Assembly: GCA_006386115.1 (NCBI GenBank)
Contig: VFIW01000001.1
Span: 62,001 to 126,000, forward strand
Source of the DNA: Globisporangium splendens
Taxonomy: Eukaryota > Oomycota > Peronosporomycetes > Pythiales > Pythiaceae
DNA: 64,000 nucleotides
Direction: 5' to 3'
A model generated the notes under the pieces. It saw only the letters and a program-made list of their open reading frames with translations, did not search any database and was not told where the DNA came from. Shown here in pieces: positions 1-10,640 of this stretch (the first letter of the stretch is position 1; each line of letters starts with the position of its first letter). The position numbers and the translations under genes are program-made.

Positions 1-2649
1 GCTTACGGCGCTCTCTGCATCGTCTTCTATCTCTGACTCGTCGCTCGAATCAATATCATAGTTTTCCTCCTCATCGATCGAAGTGTCAGACGTAAACCAT
101 CTCTCAAATTCGCTTTGCGCTTCTGGCTCATGCCTGTCCTTGAAGAGGATGTTCTCGTTCACTCGAATGTCGGAGACAACTTTCCTCGTTCTGTTCTTAG
201 GGCAATAGATCTTGCAGCCAGCAGCACCTTCCTCATAACCCAAGAGGTACCCAACGATGCAATTGTCATCGAGTTTGTTGCTGCGCTCAGATCGCGGCAC
301 GTGCGCGTACGCAATTGCTCCAAATGTCCGGATGTGGTGCAAATCCGGGCGCTTGTTGTAAAATTTCTCCCATGGTGTGATACCATTCGCCCCCTTGGTG
401 AACACACGGTTCTTTATGTAAACCGCATTCGTTGCTGCATCGGTCCACAATGTAAGCGGTAACCCGGAATGCTTGAGCTGCACCTTTATCATTTTCAAGA
501 TTGACTGATTTGCACGCTCAATCGGATTCTGCTGCTGTGCTCTCGGGCCAACTATTTGGTGCACAATTCCCTGTAATGCGTACCAGCGTTCGATATCCTT
601 GTTCTCGAATTCCGTTCCTTTGTCGGTCACCACACGCTTCACCTTGTATGGTTCAGCTTGGCGCTCGGCCCATTTCACGTAGTCCATCATTCGTGCGTTC
701 GTATCTGCTTTACTCTTCAACAGATAGATCGACAGAAAACGTGAATACCCGTCCATTATCACCAACATTTGGCTCACACTGCCTTTGCTGTGGCGCCCTG
801 GACTTAAGAGGTCTGCGTATACAACCTCATTTGGATGCTTGATGTGATGCGGGATCTCCTTCGCGTGTGTCTTGCGTCTCTGCTTTGCTAGCTGGCAAGT
901 GTCACAGGAAATTTTCTCGCGTCTCTTCAAATGCATCCCCTCCACCATTTCTTGATCTACCATGATTTTCAGGTACTGTGGGCAGGTGTGACCCAAACGC
1001 GCATGCCACGTTTTCAGATCTGCTACACCATCAGCGCGAGTATACTTTATAACTCTACTCTTGTGCTGTGCCCCACCATCATTTTCGAGGAACTTGTTGT
1101 ACGCTGAGAATGGCCAAGTATCATCTTCTTCATCGTACGCTGCTTCTACACAAAGCTCACCGTCCTTCCACAATTGCAGTGCGTTTCTCGATTTGTCGAA
1201 CTCCATCTCAAAACCTTGTCTGATTGCCAACCCAGGCGACAAAAGGTTTGAGGTTGCGTGCGGAACAAACATCACATCATCGAGAAAAAACTCAGTGTAG
1301 TTTCCTGTTTCATTCTGTCTGCCGCATCGAGTCGTTAACGTGATGCGACCAGTTCCTTTCGCCATCACATTCGCATGCTTCGCAAAGCCACTCAAACTCC
1401 CTTCGCATTGCTCTTCTTTGCTGAAATCACGGTATGTAGAGAAGTAGTCCTTCGAGCCCACAATGTGAATGTTGCACCCAGTGTCAAGGTGCCATTCATG
1501 TGGCCGCTGTACATTATCAATACTTGTCACATCAGCGCCTTCGGCTCTCCCTGCTCTCCCCATAGTATCGTCAACTTCTTGAGATTTCATTCGGTTAACA
1601 TCGATGTCTTTTTCGATGTCGCATGCAAGTGCCGCCGTCTCTGCTTTGCCTTCATCAGGTTCAACTGGGTTAGCACTCACTTGTTCTAGGTGATCCTTAA
1701 TTTGGCCGTTGTCACCCTTTTGAGTTTGAATTTGCAGCCTTTTCCGACTGCGTGTCGAAATACAAGCCCCAGCGTGTTTCTTCGTGGCTGTGCCTGCCGT
1801 CTTCATATTGCCTTTGCGTTGCTGCATATTGCCAGCAGATGCTATAGCTACGTTCGCAGGCAATGGGTTCGGACAAAATCGTGCGATATGTCCCGGTTCT
1901 CCACACCGATAACACGTGCCATGCTTAGGACCTGAAAGCAGCGGCTTCTGTCGCTTCTGCTGTTTGGCGCTCTTCTTCGAGTTGCCATCGTCGCACTGAT
2001 TTACAGAGCCTTTCTGCTGCCAAATGTCTTCCTCCAGCATTTCGGCCTCAGCTAGTAGAATCATATCACGCACGCCTTCGGGAGTATAGTTTTGCGCGCT
2101 CGCTCCAATCCGAATAGATCTCTTCAGTTCACCATACTCTTGAGTCTTTGGCATTGCCTTGAGCAGAGCGGCAATCATGTCTTCGCTTTGTACATTGTGT
2201 TGTAAGAGCGCAAGACGATCACGGATGCGAAACATGGCGGTGATATGTGTCTCCATTTCGCCGTGCTTGCAAACGTAATTCTGAAGCTGTTGGACCAAGC
2301 GCCGGATCTCAAACGACTTGCGCAGAGGGTCTGCATACCCCTCATACGTCTTCACCAAGTCTGCCCAGATGTCCGACCCACTCTTGTGGTTCAGAAATCT
2401 ATTAGCGAGATTCATGTTTAGGGAGCTCATGATTAGACGGAAGATCTTCGCTTGCTGGCACTTGAATTTCGCAACGCGTGCATCGTCCCAAGTTTGGTCC
2501 TCTTTCAGCGTTCCCGTTGCGATCTCCAAGAGCTCGTTCTCTCCGAAGGTCGCCATCATCATTGCCTTGTAGTACTCCCAGTTCCTTCCATCCCAGTTGA
2601 TTGGGATGCCCTTCGTCGAGAGTTCGATCTTGGCGCTCAATGATGCCAT
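1..2649 (-). CDS. Ty1/Copia gag-pol polyprotein, 3' end beyond the window
   Basis: The minus frame starting at the ATG at 2649 is open through position 2 (about 883 codons) and leaves the window still open. In order it shows a UBN2/Copia-type gag region, a CCHC zinc knuckle near residues 246-259 (CYRCGEPGHIARFC), a retropepsin-like motif near residue 389 (WHLDTGCNIHI), a GAG-pre-integrase zinc-binding segment (HARLGH...CDTCQLAK), and an integrase core. The integrase acidic residues are about D613 (VYADLL), D676 (VVTDKGTEF) and E711 (NPIERANQ). Reverse transcriptase and RNase H should follow to the left, outside the window. The absence of stops, and the intact motifs seen, suggest a young and possibly autonomous copy. 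Gag-protease-integrase order is diagnostic of Copia rather than Gypsy. The start is chosen because it is the first ATG after the LTR and leader. Confidence 0.9.
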   Translation of the reverse strand, partial: MASLSAKIELSTKGIPINWDGRNWEYYKAMMMATFGENELLEIATGTLKEDQTWDDARVAKFKCQQAKIFRLIMSSLNMNLANRFLNHKSGSDIWADLVKTYEGYADPLRKSFEIRRLVQQLQNYVCKHGEMETHITAMFRIRDRLALLQHNVQSEDMIAALLKAMPKTQEYGELKRSIRIGASAQNYTPEGVRDMILLAEAEMLEEDIWQQKGSVNQCDDGNSKKSAKQQKRQKPLLSGPKHGTCYRCGEPGHIARFCPNPLPANVAIASAGNMQQRKGNMKTAGTATKKHAGACISTRSRKRLQIQTQKGDNGQIKDHLEQVSANPVEPDEGKAETAALACDIEKDIDVNRMKSQEVDDTMGRAGRAEGADVTSIDNVQRPHEWHLDTGCNIHIVGSKDYFSTYRDFSKEEQCEGSLSGFAKHANVMAKGTGRITLTTRCGRQNETGNYTEFFLDDVMFVPHATSNLLSPGLAIRQGFEMEFDKSRNALQLWKDGELCVEAAYDEEDDTWPFSAYNKFLENDGGAQHKSRVIKYTRADGVADLKTWHARLGHTCPQYLKIMVDQEMVEGMHLKRREKISCDTCQLAKQRRKTHAKEIPHHIKHPNEVVYADLLSPGRHSKGSVSQMLVIMDGYSRFLSIYLLKSKADTNARMMDYVKWAERQAEPYKVKRVVTDKGTEFENKDIERWYALQGIVHQIVGPRAQQQNPIERANQSILKMIKVQLKHSGLPLTLWTDAATNAVYIKNRVFTKGANGITPWEKFYNKRPDLHHIRTFGAIAYAHVPRSERSNKLDDNCIVGYLLGYEEGAAGCKIYCPKNRTRKVVSDIRVNENILFKDRHEPEAQSEFERWFTSDTSIDEEENYDIDSSDESEIEDDAESAVS

Positions 2650-2722
2650 GGTCCTCTGTATCTTGTCTTCTAGTGTGCAAGTCTTCGGCGGCGCCAGCTC
2701 ACGCAGCTTGGGCTCATAACCC

Positions 2723-2928
2723 TGTTGGAATTCGCACTCACCCTTTGCTGCACTTAAAGACACGCAACTTGTTACAGAGACTTATTTTTGGAGACTGGCT
2801 CACCACATGTGTGGTGGGCCCCCTACATATACATGCAAACCACTCTTTGACCTCTCTCACCATCAACTGTCGTATCACTCTTATCGAGACCTTTCCCAGA
2901 TACCGACCACTGCACCGGTATTCTGTCA
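2723..2928 (-). repeat. Probable 5' LTR of the Copia element
   Basis: On the minus strand this about 206 bp block starts TGACAGAAT and ends AATTCCAACA, giving the TG...CA ends expected of an LTR. It lies 73 bp upstream of the gag ATG, with a leader at 2650-2722 that begins GGGTTATGAGCC, where a primer-binding site should be. The outer edge coincides with the point at which similarity to the channel-gene 3' end resumes. The second LTR is outside the window, so the ends cannot be checked by comparison. Confidence 0.5.
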
Positions 2929-3077
2929 CCACGGCGGCCAGTCCGCGCGGCGCTGGTACGAATGGCGGCGGCGCGGAAATGCGGCTCAAGAACACCGTGC
3001 AGCAGATCGGCACGAGTCGACTGTGCATGAAGGGCGTCGTGCAGAAGCTCTCGCGCCAGTCGGACCAGTCGATGTAG
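2929..3077 (+). pseudogene. Fragment of the channel-gene 3' end, cut by the Copia element
   Basis: The translation runs from AASPRGAGTNGGGAEM to SRQSDQSM and a stop. It matches the last 49 or so codons of the minus-strand channel gene ending at 8726, with a few substitutions. It is the terminal exon of a second, inverted copy of that gene. Coding similarity stops at about 2929, exactly where the probable Copia LTR begins, so the rest of this gene copy is either left of the window or lost. Inference: the Copia element inserted into the duplicate. Confidence 0.7.
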
Positions 3078-3822
3078 TCGCAGCGGAACCTCAACGTCGT
3101 CAATCGATGAGTGAGAACCATGGACCTTTCCCCGCTTCTTTGTATTCACCCATCCATCCATGCATGCATGCGCACGCGGAATTGTCCATTCCGCATTCTC
3201 ACGAGTGCAAAGGAAAGAGTTGACTTGGCTGCCGACTTGATGTGGGACAATCACTCTTGAGAAAGGATAACTTGGGGCAAACAAGGCGGTGCTGTACTTG
3301 AAGGCTAGAAAATGTCACCTCAAAACATGGAAATACTGAACTTCGTATTTCACTCTAAACCAGGTTTTGCTTGACTGAACTGTGTGCATCCCCGCCGAGA
3401 TCGTATTTCACAGCGACTCCGATGTGCATCCACACATTTGACTGACCGACTTGCAACCCCACTGCAACACTGCAATTCCAGCAAGAGATTGTTCTGGGAT
3501 ATGTAACCCACTTGGCACAGCAGCCCGAAGGCGAGAAACTCATGTTTGGCAGGACAGAACTGGATCTTACACCAATTATGAACCAGGGAGGACAGGGCTG
3601 TGGTAGCCAGCGAAGGAAGTGTGTTCATAGAGAGATGTTCGGTGCAATTGCCGCCTCTTTGGCCCCTCCCCCGCAAACGATTATTGTAGGGACCATGAAA
3701 GCGTACCGTACTCACTGTCCAAGACTTCAGCCAGAACATGCAGACACGCACCAAAACCCGACGATTCCAGATGCTCTCATTTGCCGTGTTGGCGACGACT
3801 CTGGGACTCTGGGAGGCGTGTG
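2929..3822 (+). repeat. Left arm of an inverted repeat of about 0.89 kb
   Basis: Position x in this arm pairs with about 11804-x in the arm at 7982-8876. Reading frames such as 3350-3754 and 8050-8454 are identical in the two arms. The arm holds the channel-gene terminal fragment (to 3077) and its 3' flank, with no convincing additional gene. Similarity stops at about 3822, where the left copy continues GTGCTGG and the right copy differs. The few mismatches seen suggest recent duplication or gene conversion. Confidence 0.85.
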
Positions 3823-4288
3823 CTGGAGCAGCGCGGAACTTTCCTCATTTTGGATGAACGCAATTTACGGCGCACCCAATGATATCCATCACCACTTCCA
3901 TTCTTGCATTTGCATTGTGCCAACTGGAGGATCAAGTCGAGTCTTTAACTTAGAAATTGCACCCACCGTTTCTTGTTTCGCTCCATCAAAGCCGATGCAC
4001 TCCAGGACTTCATATTTTTCTCTTCTATCTGCTCGTTTGCAAATGTCTTCAAAGCCTTTTACCTCTATGCTTCAATACGAAAACCCCTTAGTCGTCTCGG
4101 TTTTTCCCACTGATGTCCCCAGACGAAACAGGCAAAGTGTCGGTGGTAAATTACCGCATATTTTGCGCTGTTTGTCCCTTTCCGCACGTAATCGCTGTTG
4201 GTTGCGCTTGTCACACAAACCAACAACTGAGTGAAAAAAGTCCCCATAGCAGAACCAGCGAACTCCTGTTAGGACGTGTGCGTGAAGT
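3823..4288. other. Unique spacer, no supported gene
   Basis: Sequence between the left inverted-repeat arm and the START-like gene. An open frame runs through it from the arm (3512-4234), but it has no recognisable domain and its shared part is 3' flank of the channel gene. It presumably holds the promoter and 5' UTR of the gene starting at 4289. Confidence 0.5.
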
Positions 4289-5946
4289 ATGAACGCGGAC
4301 ATGATGGCGCCGCCGCTGCAGGACTGGGACGACGAGGACCGCGAGATGATGCAGTTCCTGCTGCTGGGCGGCAGCCCCAACGGCGTCGACTACGCGGGCG
4401 ACGTCGTCACGTCGCTCCCGCCGCAGCAGCAGAAGAACAAGCCGCAGCAACAGAAGAACGAGCTGCAGAAGCCAAAGCACTCGAAAGCCAAGCTCTCGGC
4501 CATGGAGCGCCGCGAGAAGCACCGCGAGGTCGTGCGGCGCTCCTACCACCGCAGCAAAGTAAGCGCGCTTGTCTATTGCATGCGTTCTTGATGCTGGTGA
4601 GAGGACGTATACTTATGGTTGTCTGTGTGTGTGATTTAGGCGGTGCTGACAAATTTGCGGGACACGGTGAAGAAGCTTGAGGAGCAGATGAAGGCGCTGA
4701 CAGTCGAGAAGTGCATCGAGGGAGGTGGCGACGGAGAGCAACGCGAGACGCCGCGTGCAGATCGTTCGATCACGACGGTGTCAAATGGAGAAGAGGGAAA
4801 CCAGCGATTGGAAGAGCTCCAGCGAGAGTGCGACGCACTGAAAGCGCAATCGCAAGCGCTCGAGAGCGAATCGATGCAGCTGCGCGAGACGCTCAAGTCG
4901 CATCAGCAGTTTATCGAGGCGGTGTACATGGCGAGTGATGAGACGTCGTCGGAAGAAGAGAGTGGCGATACTGACGACTGCTTCAGTGTCGACGGAACGA
5001 AGCTGTCGTCGCCGTGGAGCGAGCCCACGTTCCCAGAGACGTCGGACGAAGATTTCTCGCCGGACAAGCGAAAGAAGTCCAAGTTTTATAACTCGCCACG
5101 ACCAGCACACGCCGCGAATGTGCTGCCACGCGCGCGGCTTTCAACAGAGTTATGGGGAGATATCGGGTTCAAGCACCTGTCGCTGTCGACAGCGCGCATG
5201 CTCGTGAATGAGACGTACCAGGGCATCCTGAACTTTTCGCTAAGCGGTCGGGCGATGAGTACAGGCGCACGGGTGATGGGCTGGGAAGACAAACGGCTCA
5301 TAGACGGTTCGGCGATCAAGTTCTCGCTGCGCAAAAAGTTTATGGGCCAGAAGGCGAACGAGTTGATGACGAAAACGTGGATGTGCCTCTCGGATCCCGA
5401 CTGCGCCGATGAAAAATTCCGCGGGCTCTTGACGGTGGGTTTGTTGTGCGATTGCGCACATTCTTACTTGGGGGTTGTACTAAAGCAAGCGTTTTATTTT
5501 GTGTGTATGAGCAGCTTCGTATCTTGCAGCACGTGAACGACGACACCATTATCGCGCTCCGAGACACTGTGAGCCCCGACAACTCGACAGTTTTCCGCTG
5601 TGTGTATTTATTATTCCGCGTGCGCACGCGCGCCGGCTTCATCATCTGTTCGCGCTCGATCGACCACGCGTGCGTGGGTGCTCGCGACCAAGTGACGCGC
5701 ACGAAGGACGGCAAAGCGATCCACTGGGTGAACTTGTTTGGCTGGTTCGTGTTTGACCAGCTAGGCTACGCGGATCACAGCTCGTCGGCGTTCTACGAGA
5801 CAGGTGCGCAGCTCGAGTACGGTGGCAGCATGAACTACGGCGACGCCAGTCATCTGCCGGCGCTCGCGATGGACACGCTCTCGGTCGTATCGCGGTGGGA
5901 GAGCTTCATGATTCCGCCAGTGTTTGCGCTTCCACCGTCCTTTTGA
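4289..5946 (+). CDS. Basic-region/START-like protein, oomycete family (copy 1)
   Basis: Three exons: 4289-4558, 4640-5434 and 5512-5946. Both introns are phase 0 with GT-AG ends, giving 499 aa. The N-terminus is acidic and glutamine-rich. Residues 75-90 form a basic stretch (ERREKHREVVRRSYHRSK) running into leucine heptads (AVLTNLRDTVKKLEEQM), a bZIP-like arrangement. The C-terminal half resembles a START/SRPBCC-like domain shared with the genes at 21681 and 23829: GWEDKR, LRKKF, VRTRAGFIICSRSI and a terminal SRWESFMIPP. The intron before QLRILQHVNDD differs in position from those two genes, so this is a more distant member. The family is often labelled START-domain or M96-type in oomycetes; that name is from memory. 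A role as a nuclear lipid-sensing regulator is inference only. It lies between the inverted-repeat arms. Confidence 0.8.
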
Positions 5947-6280
5947 GAGAAGCGCGAGCACGTTGTGCTCCCGGGAGAAGAGGCGTTCGTTGTGTGTCGT
6001 TGAGTGAATGTTTGGCTGAAAACAAAAAAACAGAAAACAAAACAAGGAAGCTCGTCGTCACGAGATGGATGAGATCTGCAGGATAGTAGCGCTCATGGAC
6101 GCGTTTCGTTTGGGTTGACTCGGGAGCGGAGTATTTCTTATATACTTTATTTGCTTTTCTTTCGAGCGCACGAGTAGATGAGGGATACTCTATTGCATTC
6201 TGTTCGGATCATTTGGTCTCGCTACGAGCAAGCGATTGAGTTGCAGAAGACGAAGAAGATGAAGACGACGGAAGAGGAGG
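5947..6280. other. Convergent 3' intergenic region
   Basis: 334 bp between two convergently transcribed genes. It is AT-richer than its flanks, includes an A-rich stretch near 6020-6045, and probably holds both 3' UTRs. No gene is seen. Confidence 0.5.
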
Positions 6281-7057
6281 CTACGTGATCCCAAGCGACT
6301 GCAGAATTAAGTCGGTCGCCGACTGCCGCTGCAGCAGCTCCCGAATGCCCGCGAGCTCCTGCGACGTGCTCTGCTCCACGACGAGCAGCCGCTCTTCGAA
6401 CGCCTGGATCGCCGTCGCAAAGTTCTCGGCGACGCGCAGCGCCTCGTGCTGGGCTTTTTCGCGCAGCTCGAGTTCGCGTCGCTGGGCATCGATAATGGAA
6501 ATCAGACTCGACCGCTCTCTGCAAGGAAAAAGAGAAATGCATAGCAGAGTAAAGGTTAGTACATCTGAGAGGCGAATTGCATGCAATACACACAAATGGA
6601 TCGAGATTGCCAATGATGTTCGCGTACTTGTCCCAAGTGCCTTCCTTTATCTCGATAGGCGGCTGCTGTTGCTGCGCATTCGTATTGTTGCTGTTGTTGT
6701 TATTGCTGCTATGCTGCTGGCTCGCACTGGACGCAGATGACGAGGACACCGCGCGTGTGATCGTTTTTGTCGCTTTCCGGCGCTCGAGAGGCTCTGTAAT
6801 CGGTTGTGGCGCTGCACACGTCGCTCGCTTTGTCGGTGACGCTGAGGACGACCGCGGTTTCTAATCATAAGGCACCATTGCAGTATGAATACACAGCGAG
6901 CAGCTGCTATAAAGATATAGCGGCATACCTGGTTGCCTACACTGAGGTGGAAAGGTTCAAATGCCGTCACTTTGGTAAAATCCTTTTGCCTTCGTGAAGA
7001 AGACGTAAGTCTGCACACAAATAGCACCATTAAAAAGACTACTCCCCCATGAATCAT
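6281..7057 (-). CDS. Hypothetical protein with Gln/Asn-rich tract and coiled coil
   Basis: A consistent three-exon model on the minus strand: 7057-6929, 6860-6592 and 6518-6281 (211 aa). The first splice is phase 0 (CAG|GTATGC ... GATTAG|AAACCG). The second uses GTGTAT as donor and TTGCAG as acceptor. The middle exon encodes a Ser-rich and poly-Asn/Gln segment (QQHSSNNNNSNNTNAQQQQ). The last exon is a clear coiled coil (ELELREKAQHEALRVAEN) ending LILQSLGIT. The ATG at 7057 gives a short hydrophobic N-terminus (GGVVFLMVLFV), but this may be intron read-through of a longer gene whose upstream exons lie at 7066-7767. Family not recognised. Confidence 0.5.
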
Positions 7058-7065
7058 GCATTATG

Positions 7066-7767
7066 TTTCTTGCCTTTGCCGCGCTTCCATGGCGTGCTCG
7101 CGCGCACGCTCCTGGCGTACGAGGTACAACTGGATGGAGCTTTCTTGCGGTTCGGTGGGATGAACTGCGGCCACCCTTGCGATCGTCGTCCTGAGAGCAC
7201 CATTCTCATCGTCCGCGCGATCGGCGTCTGCATCCACGATGCTACGTCCACCAAGCGACGACGTCTCCGCCTGCGAGGCGACATGATCACCACCTTTCCC
7301 TGAATCTATGGGTTTGCGCTTGGGTGTGTTTGTCTACAGACACATAAGATATACGAACTGTGAATGCGCGAGTCATAGAGAGCGCTACATCGGCGAGTGT
7401 ATCGGACGGGACCTTGGGGCTGAACGTGCACTCGTGGTCTTCCACATTCGAGAGCTCCTGACATTTACTCTGTAGCTGCTCAGCGACATATGTACACATT
7501 TGAGCACCCACTTGCAAAGCATTGAGTTCATAGTAAGTGGCGTTCAGACGCAGCACTCACTTTGCGTTGTCCGTGGAGCTTCCACGCCATTTGCTTGTCG
7601 TAGATGGCGCTGTCGGTGGCGCCAGTAGCCGCAGCGGAGAGCACATTGGCAGTTGAAGTGGCTGTAGAAATGCTGCAGTTGCCTGTTTTGATGCACAGCG
7701 TCGTCTTTCCAGCTCGTTCTTGGTCCCGATGGTCGTTTAGCATAGTGGAAGTCGCGCCAATGTGCAT
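7066..7767 (-). other. Coding-like exons, gene model unresolved
   Basis: Three stretches on the minus strand look coding. They are 7767-7561 (ends KLHGQRK before a GTGAGT donor), 7510 to about 7360 (MCTYVAEQLQSKCQELSN...), and about 7307-7066 (ends RQERAREHAMEARQRQET, then TAA). The second and third join in frame if the donor is GTATAT and the acceptor is ATTCAG. The first and second do not: the only acceptor (TTGCAAG) is one base out of phase. This is either a decayed gene, a separate upstream gene, or the 5' part of the 6281-7057 gene with a sequence error. Confidence 0.3.
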
Positions 7768-7981
7768 GGCCGTGCAGCTACTATTGCCATTTTGTGCGCA
7801 AGTCCACGTCGTTTCAGGATCGCGATGATACCAGCACTTTGATTGGTTAAAAAGAGTTTTCTAAATTTTGAGCGAATCAAACAGTTCTTTGGTGAATGCT
7901 TTTAACTAATCAATGACTTCCAATATGTTTCCTTTCCGCACAGCAAACATCTGTGAACGCCAGTCGACCCAAGTGCTCCTG

Positions 7982-8876
7982 TATACGCCTCCCAGAGTCC
8001 CAGAGTCGTCGCCAACACGGCAAATGAGAGCATCTGGAATCGTCGGGTTTTGGTGCGTGTCTGCATGTTCTGGCTGAAGTCTTGGACAGTGAGTACGGTA
8101 CGCTTTCATGGTCCCTACAATAATCGTTTGCGGGGGAGGGGCCAAAGAGGCGGCAATTGCACCGAACATCTCTCTATGAACACACTTCCTTCGCTGGCTA
8201 CCACAGCCCTGTCCTCCCTGGTTCATAATTGGTGTAAGATCCAGTTCTGTCCTGCCAAACATGAGTTTCTCGCCTTCGGGCTGCTGTGCCAAGTGGGTTA
8301 CATATCCCAGAACAATCTCTTGCTGGAATTGCAGTGTTGCAGTGGGGTTGCAAGTCGGTCAGTCAAATGTGTGGATGCACATCGGAGTCGCTGTGAAATA
8401 CGATCTCGGCGGGGATGCACACAGTTCAGTCAAGCAAAACCTGGTTTAGAGTGAATACGAAGTTCAGTATTTCCATGTTTTGAGGTGACATTTTCTAGCC
8501 TTCAAGTACAGCACCGCCTTGTTTGCCCCAAGTTATCCTTTCTCAAGAGTGATTGTCCCACATCAAGTCGGCAGCCAAGTCAACTCTTTCCTTTGCACTC
8601 GTGAGAATGCGGAATGGACAATTCCGCGTGCGCATGCATGCATGGATGGATGGGTGAATACAAAGAAGCGGGGAAAGGTCCATGGCTCTCACTCATCGAT
8701 TGACGACGTTGAGGTTCCGCTGCGACTACATCGACTGGTCCGACTGGCGCGAGAGCTTCTGCGCGACGCCCTTCATGCGCAGTCGACTCGTGCCGATCTG
8801 CTGCACGGTGTTCTTGAGCCGCATTTCCGCGGCGCCGCCATTCGTACCAGCGCCGCGCGGACTGGCCGCCGCGGTC
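7982..8876 (-). repeat. Right arm of the inverted repeat
   Basis: Reverse-complement partner of 2929-3822. It includes the last codons of the minus-strand channel gene (stop at 8726) and about 740 bp of its 3' flank. The two arms are separated by about 4.16 kb holding two other genes. This arm is the ancestral context, since the channel gene continues uninterrupted beyond it. Confidence 0.85.
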
Positions 8877-10640
8877 ATCACGGTCCTTTCGTAGAGCTCT
8901 CCGACCGGCACGATCAGCTCCAGGAACGCTTCGAACATCTGTAGACAGGTGTATGGCGTGTCCGTATCCAGCACTCCCGCAAGCACTGCGCTCCACAACG
9001 TTGCACCCTTTGGCAGCGCGCTGCCGGTCGTCGCTCCGCTCATAGGTGACGTAGACGAGAATGGGAGATTTGTAGGTGGTGTCGTGTCCAACGAATCGAC
9101 TTCAGCCAGTGTGCCAGCGTTCGAAGGAGACGACGTGAGGCTCAGCGCCCACTCCATGCGCTGACGAACGAGGATTTTCTTGAGGTGCGAAGCCCAGACG
9201 TCACGCGACTTGGGGATCTCGCCGTTGTGCAACTCACACAAATCGTTGAAGAGTTTTTTGGCAAGTTTGAGCGCGATGGAGAAGAAGCTGTGAGACTGTA
9301 GAGCGCTCAGCAAGCCATCGGTGCTCAACGAGAGCAAGTCGCTCACCAAAGTAACTGCCTTTTTTGTAGCACATAGCGCGGCAGAGCTCTGGGTGCATCT
9401 CGGACGTCGGCGCCAAGGCACCCTTGACGACAAAGTACATTCCTTTGGGGATTGTCCCTTCGACGACAACGCTTCTCCTCGCGGATAACTCTCAAAGTGC
9501 AATTGGTCTGCAATTGTGCTCGCGAGTATTTTCAAGCTCGATGCATCGCCGTGAGTGAGTGGGCGGAAAACTTTGGTTGTCAACGCTTCATTGGAAGCTC
9601 GGCGATGTGGAGCACTGTTTGCCGCCGGATTTTCCGTGGGAGTTCGTCGAAGACGTGTTGATAGTTGATACCGCAATGAGAGGACCAGAGTGTGGAGAGA
9701 AAGAGATGTACCCACGTTTTCATCTCGTAGTCAATTTTCCAGCGAGAGAGGTACAACTCGGCCCCAATTTGATCCTTTCGGAATTTGACCTCGTTCCCGA
9801 TGTACGAAATGTACAAACTCGAGATTTCTCCGATCATGAACAACATCACGAGAAGACCGACAAAGCAAATCAGGATGGAAAACACACTTGTGAGCGTCGA
9901 TTCTGGGACAAAAGTGCGGCATTTCTTGACAAATGCAGTGACAGCAAAGAACGTGGGTGGAAGAAGCGAAGCTACAACTGTGACGACGACGGATTCGCTG
10001 GATTTGTGATGTGTGTATCTTCAGTTGGCAGCCACGCATTCCAGACAGTCCCATACCCTTCGTCGCTCGAGAGCATGAGATATGCGCACGCGCTCCAGTA
10101 CATTACCAAGAGGTACAAAACCCAGATCGTCTTGAAGCTCGCCCATTCGTACGAGACACTTTGCCGATTGATCTCATTCATGTAGTGAACGATCTTTTTC
10201 ACCTTGATGCATCGAAACAAACGAATCCACAACGCTTCAGCGAACGCGAGCGACAGCATGTAATCAATCGGAAGCGCTGCGAGGACGTCCCACATCAATC
10301 GTTCTGCCTTGTACGAGTCTCGGTGCTTCTCTTCGTAGATCTCGATCGAGATTTCACTTTCCTTGAGTCTCCAATTGATCCAGACATCCAGCGGGAAGAG
10401 AAGCGTGCAAAGAATCTCAAGCAAGTTGACTGCAATCGGGAATCCTGTCCATCTCTCACAAGAATCAAAGGCAATCCGATAAGGATCGATGACTGCGACA
10501 TAGCCTGTCGTGGTTGCGATCAGGAATAGCCATATGATATGCAACTGGCTTTGCGCTTCCACGCCATGGATGAGTGAAAACACGCAGCGCGGTAGAAACC
10601 GTTGCCAGTCTTCCAGCACTGCGATCGGTTGGAGATTTTT
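8726..10640 (-). pseudogene. Multi-module CNBD channel gene (minus copy), module 4
   Basis: Fourth channel module: S1-S5 in the frame ending at 9972 (IDPYRIAFDS ... YWSACAYLML), a pore/S6 part (VKKCRTFVPESTLTS, then CFVGLLVMLFMIGE), then a cyclic-nucleotide-binding fold. Against the plus copy at 19165-21057 the reading frame breaks at least four times. At about 9974, PSSSQL meets a TAG while the pore continues one frame away. At about 9590, LHIAELPM stops and VFRPL continues in another frame. At about 9475, before VVVEGTIPKGMYF, it shifts again. At about 9350, after GSYFGER, some 60 nt are missing. The tail from there to SRQSDQSM is open again. The decay is concentrated next to the inverted repeat. 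Sequencing error is an alternative, but four lesions in 650 bp argue for decay. Confidence 0.75.

Noticed and set aside
3512..4234. 240-codon plus-strand frame in the left inverted-repeat arm
   Set aside because: No domain. The shared part is 3' flank of the channel gene, is open on the other strand too, and its C-terminal half is unique to one arm.
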